A stretch of DNA of 64,000 nucleotides from JAKAWQ01 sp963745975 (GTDB taxonomy: Bacteria > Pseudomonadota > Alphaproteobacteria > Acetobacterales > Acetobacteraceae). Both the position numbers and the translations under genes were made by a program. A model generated the notes under the pieces. That model was not told the origin of the DNA. It saw only the letters and a list, made by a program, of their open reading frames with translations, and searched no databases. Of this stretch, positions 59,112 to 64,000 are shown one piece after another. Position 1 is the first letter of the stretch. Each line of letters opens with the position of its first letter. The stretch spans positions 1 to 64,000 of the forward strand of contig CAVUZJ010000002.1 of assembly GCA_963745975.1 (NCBI GenBank). Direction: 5' to 3'.

Positions 59112-59188
59112 TGGTCGGAGTGAGAGGATTTGAACCTCCGGCCCCTGCGTCCCGAACACAGTGCTCTACCAGGCTGAGCTACACTCCG
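59112..59188 (-). tRNA. tRNA-Pro (anticodon CGG)
   Basis: A 77-base cloverleaf. Acceptor CGGAGTG/CACTCCG, D-arm GCTC...GAGC, anticodon stem CTGTG/CGCAG with loop TTCGGGA (anticodon CGG, reads CCG), T-arm GGAGG-TTCAAAT-CCTCT, and an encoded CCA tail (59112-59114). It marks the border between mobile DNA (lower coordinates, its 3' side) and ordinary genes. Confidence 0.96.
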
Positions 59189-59217
59189 GGCGGCGGGGGC
59201 ATATAGCCGAGCGGCCT

Positions 59218-60177
59218 TTAGAAGAGAAGGCCCCGGCGCAGCATGCCGTGCACGCCCTTCTCGCCGTTCACCGTTTGCGTGACGTGAAAATCGACCGCGA
59301 GCGAGCAGAACTGGTAGGCCTGCTCGGGCGAGAGATTGCTGCGCGCGGTGATGAAGGCGATCATTTGGCGGAGCGCCTGCTTCATCGCGAGATCGAGGTC
59401 CTGGTTGAGCCCCATGCTGATGAAGTGGGTGGGTGTTTCGGCGCGGGGATAGGCGAGGAGGGGGGTGCGCGCGCCGGGCGGGTTCTTGTGCAGGATCGGC
59501 GTGAAGGTGCCGGTGAGGCAGATCTCGAGGGCGTTGATGCAGACCTCGCCGTCGCCCTGCACGCCGTGGCCGTCGCCGACCGAGAGGTTGGCACCTGGAT
59601 GGTGGACGGGGAGAAAGAGCGTGGCGCCGGCGGTGAGCTCCTTGTTGTCGAGGTTGCCGCCGTGCTCGCGGGGCTCGACGGTGGAGATGCGGCCGTAGGC
59701 GGCGGGTGGGGCGACGCCGATGACGCCGAAGAAGGGAGCGAGCGGAAGCTCGGTGCCCCAGGGCAGGAGGCAGGTCTTCTTGGCGCGATCGACGGGGATG
59801 TGGCTCAGATAGCGCTTAGGGAAGTCCTCGGGCAGCGTGCCGGCGAGGGGGCGGAAGCCGCAGAAGCCCCAGTCGGCGCCGAGGGTGATCTCCTCGATGC
59901 GCAGCTCGAGCATGTCGCCGGGCGCGGCCTGTTCGATGGCGACGGGGCCGGTCATGATGTGCCCGCCGAGGCGGGGCGGGTTGGCGGCGTGGATCGCGGC
60001 GAGTGCGGGCGGGACGGCGAGGCCGGAGGCGGGCGGGGGCATCACCTCCGGGCCGCCGGAGACGCATTCGAAGGTGACAGTGTCGCCCGAGCGGATGGTG
60101 GCGATGGGCGGGAGGGCCGCGTCGAACATGCCCCAATGGATGGTCTTGGGGGTCGCGGGGATGTGGTGGCGGGCCAT
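59218..60177 (-). CDS. Acetamidase/formamidase family protein
   Basis: 319 residues of the FmdA/AmdA family, which hydrolyses short amides to acid and ammonia in the cytoplasm. Visible blocks: GDTVTFECVSGGPE, the MTGPVAIEQAAPGDMLELRI strand, GTELPLAPFFGVIGVAP, EHGGNLDNKELTAGATLFLP (metal and substrate loop), SVGDGHGVQGDGEVC, and FHVTQTVNGEKGVHGML near the end. Full length. It lies 5 bp downstream of the MmgE/PrpD gene on the same strand, so the two form an operon, perhaps for a nitrogen-containing carbon source. Confidence 0.92.
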   Translation of the reverse strand: MARHHIPATPKTIHWGMFDAALPPIATIRSGDTVTFECVSGGPEVMPPPASGLAVPPALAAIHAANPPRLGGHIMTGPVAIEQAAPGDMLELRIEEITLGADWGFCGFRPLAGTLPEDFPKRYLSHIPVDRAKKTCLLPWGTELPLAPFFGVIGVAPPAAYGRISTVEPREHGGNLDNKELTAGATLFLPVHHPGANLSVGDGHGVQGDGEVCINALEICLTGTFTPILHKNPPGARTPLLAYPRAETPTHFISMGLNQDLDLAMKQALRQMIAFITARSNLSPEQAYQFCSLAVDFHVTQTVNGEKGVHGMLRRGLLF

Positions 60178-60182
60178 CGGGT

Positions 60183-61565
60183 TCAGGCGACGGCGAGGGC
60201 GGGGCGGGGGCTCTCGCTGAGGAAATCAACCGGAGCGCCGGGGCCGAGGGTGCGGATCGAAGCGATGAGGGCGTTGGCGGCCGGGTGGCCGATGACGGGC
60301 ACGGCGAGCTCGAAGAATTTGTCGGCGAGCTCGTCGTCCGAGAGCGGGGCCTCGGGATCGCCTTTGCGGGTGGGCTGGAGGTGGCGGAGCGTTCTTCCGT
60401 CGGTCGTTTCGACCTCGACGATGGCGGAGCGGCGGTGGGGGAAGGCGGCGTCGCATTCGGGATCGAGCGCGATCGCGATGTGCTTCATCAGGGACTGGAC
60501 CTCCGGATCGGCGAGGCGTTCGGGCGAATAGGCGTCGAGGCGGACGCTGCCGTGGACGAGGGCGCTCGCGACGCAGAACTGGGTGCTGAAGCGGCCCTCG
60601 AAGGGCGTGGCGACGCGGGGGCGGTCGGTGAGGTCGAGGGCGGCGCGATAGCTGCCGATGCGGGCGCGCGCGATCGATAAGGGGGTGAGGTTGTATTGGC
60701 GCTTGAGCTCGAGCATGCCGTCGATGGCGGCAAAGATATGGCCGCAGCAGCCGTGATTCTTGAAGGTCATGACGGTGATGTTGTAGCGCTCGCCGAGGCC
60801 GGCGAGTGCCAGCGACCAGTCCGGCTTCTCGCACATGGCGGCACCGAAGCCGGCGGGGCCGTCGAGCACGTCGAGCGCGCCGGTGACGCCCTCGGCGGCG
60901 GCGAGGGCTGCGAGCGCGCCGGCTTCGGCGGCGTGGCCGGGATGGAGGGGCTTGGACATCGCGTCCGAGCGGAAGGCCTGCTGGAGGCCGGCGGCGAAGG
61001 TCGCGGCGTTGGCGAGCGCATGGGCGAAGGGGGTAGGATCGAGCTTGAGGATCGAGGCCACGGCGGCGGCGGCGCCGAAGGTGCCGATGGTTCCGGTGGT
61101 GTGCCAGAAACGGTAGTGCGAGGGCTGCACGGCAAGGCCGATGCGGGTCGAGATCTCGTAGGCGACGACGATGGCGCGCAACAGCGCCTCGCCGTCGGCG
61201 CCGCGGGCCTGGGCGGCGGCGAGGGCGGCGCCGATGACCGGGCAGCCGGGATGATAGACGGCGTCACGGAAAATATCGTCGAACTCGACGGTGTGGGCGG
61301 CGGTCGCGTTGATGAGCGCGGCGGAGCGGAGGCTCGCGCATTTGAAGGTGGACCCAGGGGACGAATAGACGATGGCGCCGTCGGGGCGGGATTCGTCGGC
61401 GAGCGCGCGCGCGAGGAGGGTTGCGGGGGGAAGGCGCGAGCCGGGCAGGAGGGTTGCGAACCAGTCGATCAGGGCGCGCTTGGCGTGGTGGCGGACGGGG
61501 TCGGGGAGCGGGCGGGTGCGCTCGGCGGCGCCGTACTCGGCGAGCCGTTCGGTGAGCTCGGTCAT
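60183..61565 (-). CDS. MmgE/PrpD family protein
   Basis: 460 residues. The family includes 2-methylcitrate dehydratase and cis-aconitate decarboxylase. Recognised blocks: KRALIDWFATLLPGS, NATAAHTVEFDDIFRDAVYH and HPGCPVIGAALAAAQ (active-site His/Asp region), TTGTIGTFGAAAAVASILKL, KPLHPGHAAEAGALAALAA, and FKNHGCCGHIFAAIDGMLEL. Full length and intact. Pairing with an acetamidase suggests a degradative role, not the methylcitrate cycle, since no prpB/prpC partner is seen. Substrate not predictable. Confidence 0.9.
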   Translation of the reverse strand: MTELTERLAEYGAAERTRPLPDPVRHHAKRALIDWFATLLPGSRLPPATLLARALADESRPDGAIVYSSPGSTFKCASLRSAALINATAAHTVEFDDIFRDAVYHPGCPVIGAALAAAQARGADGEALLRAIVVAYEISTRIGLAVQPSHYRFWHTTGTIGTFGAAAAVASILKLDPTPFAHALANAATFAAGLQQAFRSDAMSKPLHPGHAAEAGALAALAAAEGVTGALDVLDGPAGFGAAMCEKPDWSLALAGLGERYNITVMTFKNHGCCGHIFAAIDGMLELKRQYNLTPLSIARARIGSYRAALDLTDRPRVATPFEGRFSTQFCVASALVHGSVRLDAYSPERLADPEVQSLMKHIAIALDPECDAAFPHRRSAIVEVETTDGRTLRHLQPTRKGDPEAPLSDDELADKFFELAVPVIGHPAANALIASIRTLGPGAPVDFLSESPRPALAVA

Positions 61566-61792
61566 GGCGAGACTCTCATGGGGGCGGGGATTTCGCTATC
61601 GAGATGGGCCAGCTGGGCGGGGTCGTCCGTGGGGCCGTAGAGGCCGGACATCGCCATACAGCCGAGCCCGATCGCGGGGACGAGGGGCCCCCGCGGACCG
61701 AGGGAAACGCTTCGCATCAACCGGCCCGAGGGAGCCGAAAGCCCGGCTGCTTCGTACCCACGATCTGGCCCATCTCGCGCGCGCGCGCGAGG

Positions 61793-62041
61793 CTATTGCG
61801 CGTGCGTCTCGGCCTTCGAGCGGTTGGCGGTCGAGGCGCTGGGGCCCGGGATCGAGCCGGGCGGGCGCTCGGCGCTCGCCGCCATCGAGCTGTCCTCCGG
61901 CTCGTCCTCCGCCATGTGCTTCTTGAAGGATTTGATGCCCTTGGCGAAGTCGCCCATCAGGGTGCTGACCTTGCCGCTGCCGAAGAGCAGCAGCACGACC
62001 AGCAGCACCACCATCCAGTGCCAGATGCTCAAGCTACCCAT
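61793..62041 (-). CDS. tatA: Sec-independent translocase protein TatA
   Basis: 82 residues. MGSLSIWHWMVVLLVVLLLF is the N-terminal membrane span, then the FGSGKVSTLMGDFAKGIKSF hinge and amphipathic helix, then a charged disordered tail. This is the pore-forming subunit for folded proteins. tatB and tatC are not adjacent, so this gene stands alone, as in some alphaproteobacteria. Function nearly certain from sequence. Confidence 0.95.
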   Translation of the reverse strand: MGSLSIWHWMVVLLVVLLLFGSGKVSTLMGDFAKGIKSFKKHMAEDEPEDSSMAASAERPPGSIPGPSASTANRSKAETHAQ

Positions 62042-62114
62042 TGTTCCTCCACCGGAGGCTCACCTCCAGGCCGACCGGCTCGTTACTTAAGCCTCCCGAG
62101 GGGCATTGTCACCC

Positions 62115-62612
62115 TCAAGAGCCCACGCGGGCAAGCGTCGCTTGAGGGTCGGGCAGGACGAAGCCGTAGACCGGGAAAACGCTGGTGCCGAGGGCGTCGA
62201 TCGGGGGGTACCAGACGCGCACGCGCGACCAGTTATTGGCGGGGGAGACGTCGATCACGGGCTGGTCCGCGGTGATGCGGTAGGGGACCCAGTTGGCGTG
62301 CTCGACGAGGATTTCGCGGGGCGAGAGGATGGCGGTGACGACCGAGACATGGCCGAGCGGCATCGCATCGGTCGGGCGGAAGACGAGGACGGCGCCGGCG
62401 ACGGGGCGGTGGAGGCGGGGATAGTGGCCGGCGGCCTCGCGCCACCAGGTGTAGGCGTCCCCAGTGAGCGAGATGCCGGTGACCTCCTGGGCGTAGGGGA
62501 CGCAGGTGAGGCTGGTGGGCGTGCCGATGGCGGCGTAGCGGCTGCCACCGCCGCAGGAGGCGAGGGCGAGCAGGAGAAGCAAGGCCCAGGCGTGTCGGGC
62601 GGGAAGCGCCAT
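62115..62612 (-). CDS. CHAP-domain lipoprotein (amidase/endopeptidase)
   Basis: 165 residues. A lipobox (LLLALASC, Cys20) makes it an envelope lipoprotein. The CHAP core follows: catalytic Cys37 in TPTSLTCVPYAQEVTGI, the GDAYTWWREAAGHYPRLHRP and GAVLVFRPTDAM strands, catalytic His in PLGHVSVVTAIL, and a polar HANW for the third residue. Such enzymes cut peptidoglycan stem or cross-bridge peptides during wall remodelling. Intact. Confidence 0.88.
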   Translation of the reverse strand: MALPARHAWALLLLLALASCGGGSRYAAIGTPTSLTCVPYAQEVTGISLTGDAYTWWREAAGHYPRLHRPVAGAVLVFRPTDAMPLGHVSVVTAILSPREILVEHANWVPYRITADQPVIDVSPANNWSRVRVWYPPIDALGTSVFPVYGFVLPDPQATLARVGS

Positions 62613-62649
62613 GGGCGTGGATTGTGGGCGGTGGGAGAAGAAAAAGCAA

Positions 62650-63054
62650 GACGTTGGAAGTGAGTTCTAAGGTGAAATGGGGAGATCGGGCGGTTCGTCG
62701 TTGACGTAGTGGTTGTGGGCGGCGGGCGGGGGGTTGAGATTGGTGGCCGGAGGGGTGCGGAGGCGTGCCTGGTAAGGGTTTGGCAAGGGACGGGGGTTAA
62801 TGTTGCGGATGGGACCGAGCGTTGCCGGTTCCATGTTTCCTCCCCCCGATCACGCGCCGCCCCCGCGGCGCCGAACTCGAGAGGCGGCATCCGCGTGGTG
62901 CCGCCTTCTTTTCGTGTGCGGCGCAAAATCGCCCGTCCCGGTTTCACACGTTCGCGAGGGGGTCCTTAACTCTCCGCAATGGTCTTGCGGGAAAAGAGAG
63001 CGCCGTGCCACGGTCGTTACAATTGGCGCCGCCGGAGGCAACGGGGACGACGTG
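62650..63054. other. Intergenic region between divergent lipoprotein genes
   Basis: About 400 bp holding the promoters of the CHAP gene (minus) and the next lipoprotein (plus). No RNA gene or convincing frame seen. Sequence is low in complexity around 62700-62780 (G/T-rich). Confidence 0.5.
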
Positions 63055-64000
63055 ATGGGAACAAGGCGGCGATGGGAGCCGGTCGTCCTGGTTGTGCTGC
63101 TCGGGCTCGCAGGCTGCGCGGCCGTGGACAGCTTCAGCTCGCGCGCAACCACCTACAACCAGCAGGCGGAGACCATCAAAGAGAGCCAATTGATGCTCAA
63201 CGTGATGCGCTCCGCCTATCGCGAGCCTCTGCAATTCTCCGATTTCACGCAGGTCACCGGCCAGGCCACAGTCTCCGGCACCCTCGCCTTCACGCTGCCC
63301 TTCAACGCGACCCCGCCCACCTTCGGCCGCGCCGACACGGCCGTTCCGGCGGCTACGGCCTCCGGCACCCAGGCCTTCACGGTCGCCAATCTCGACACGC
63401 AGGAATTCTACCAGGGCATCCTCTCGCCGATTCCGATCACCAGCATCGACTATTATCTGGAGCAAGGATTCCCGGAGGCGCTGCTGCTCACGCTGGTGAT
63501 CAACCGGGTCGATATAGAGGGTGGGAACCGCTCTCCGCTTGCGTTCTACAACGACTCCGTGGACGGCCATTTTTCGGACTTCGAATCTCTGGTCGCGGCG
63601 TTTGCCGATCTCGGCCTCCGCTCCGAGGTGGCGAAGACCCTGACCAATGTCGGACCGCCGATCGCGGCCAGCGACATCGCCAGCCTGCGCGCGCTTGGAC
63701 CGCTGGCGGAGGGTGCCGAACTCAAGCGCTTCACGCCGGCGACCGACCCCGATCTCACGCCGAGCGAGCGCGCCGACCTCGCCCGCCGCGGCGTGAGCGA
63801 GTATTTCCGCCTGCAGCAGACGACCCAGCAGAGCCGGTTCTGCATCGACACAAACGAGCCGAACGTGAATCTGAAGGCGGCGAGCGAGATGCTTGCCAAG
63901 CTCGGCGTGCTGGCGGCGGGCGATGAGATCGAGGGACTTCCGGCGACGCCGGCGGACGCCGCGCTGGATGCGGCCGCCGCGCGCTGCGGGGCCTCGCCTT
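63055..64000 (+). CDS. Lipoprotein of unknown function (runs off the window)
   Basis: From ATG 63055, with GGAGG about 20 nt upstream and GGGGA closer, the frame is open to the window edge (315 residues so far). The lipobox is VVLLGLAGCAAVD. Conserved-looking segments: SQLMLNVMRSAYREPLQFSD, TVANLDTQEFYQGILSPIP and LEQGFPEALLLTLVINRVDI. The YREPLxFxD...TxxNLDTxxFxxGIL pattern occurs in a family of proteobacterial lipoproteins of unknown role. Intact as far as seen. Confidence 0.8.
   Translation, partial: MGTRRRWEPVVLVVLLGLAGCAAVDSFSSRATTYNQQAETIKESQLMLNVMRSAYREPLQFSDFTQVTGQATVSGTLAFTLPFNATPPTFGRADTAVPAATASGTQAFTVANLDTQEFYQGILSPIPITSIDYYLEQGFPEALLLTLVINRVDIEGGNRSPLAFYNDSVDGHFSDFESLVAAFADLGLRSEVAKTLTNVGPPIAASDIASLRALGPLAEGAELKRFTPATDPDLTPSERADLARRGVSEYFRLQQTTQQSRFCIDTNEPNVNLKAASEMLAKLGVLAAGDEIEGLPATPADAALDAAAARCGASP

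Noticed and set aside
59161..61640. Plus-strand frames of 456 and 314 residues
   Set aside because: Antisense to the acetamidase and MmgE/PrpD genes, both full length with family motifs.

Overview
The window comes from a high-GC bacterium. Codon use, the insertion-sequence families (IS5, IS110, IS630, IS21, IS701) and the Acetobacteraceae-like look of several proteins suggest an alphaproteobacterium, probably Rhodospirillales or Acetobacteraceae. That placement is inference. Almost the whole window is accessory DNA. Ordinary chromosomal genes appear only after a tRNA-Pro gene near 59.1 kb.

Layout. (1) 0.1-2.0 kb: an integrase module (tyrosine recombinase, small HTH protein, YqaJ-type exonuclease) on the minus strand. 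(2) 2-13 kb: phage or island genes: a truncated aquaporin beside an IS1380 relic, a replication initiator, a primase-helicase, a VRR-type nuclease, a CI-like repressor and a terminase small subunit. Several are split by single-base shifts, most at homopolymer runs. A tightly coupled minus-strand operon follows: antitoxin, Fic toxin, serine recombinase, tiny membrane protein. (3) 13-23 kb: toxin-antitoxin remains and an IS graveyard. One IS5-family element sits inside a methyltransferase gene that can be rejoined exactly; an AAA-ATPase/WYL pair is broken by IS630 and IS110 pieces. (4) 23.6-41.1 kb: the centrepiece, all on the plus strand. It holds a giant collagen-like protein of about 1,880 residues made of Gly-Ala-Thr triplets, a type I secretion ATPase and membrane-fusion protein, a Sel1-repeat protein, a 1,750-residue multidomain glycosyltransferase and another glycosyltransferase. 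(5) 41.5-47.1 kb: two identical-looking 1,082-bp IS3 copies, head to head, around a decayed 3.5-kb IS21-like element. (6) 47.4-57 kb: a minus-strand cluster with two more TPR-linked glycosyltransferases, a TPR-sulfotransferase-like protein, a secreted zinc peptidase, an Ntn-hydrolase-like protein and small secreted proteins. (7) 57.0-58.4 kb: a complete IS701-family element. (8) 59.1-64 kb: tRNA-Pro(CGG), acetamidase/formamidase, MmgE/PrpD, TatA, a CHAP lipoprotein and a lipoprotein that runs off the window.

Working model (inference). The collagen-like protein is exported by the adjacent type I system. Its many Thr residues, each in the third position of a Gly-X-Y triplet, are decorated by the multidomain glycosyltransferases on both sides, giving a glycosylated surface fibre comparable in principle to Bacillus BclA. 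No outer-membrane TolC-like channel is seen here and would have to be elsewhere.

Caution: many genes carry exactly one base too many or too few. Some cases may be sequencing or assembly error rather than real decay; both readings are kept open below.
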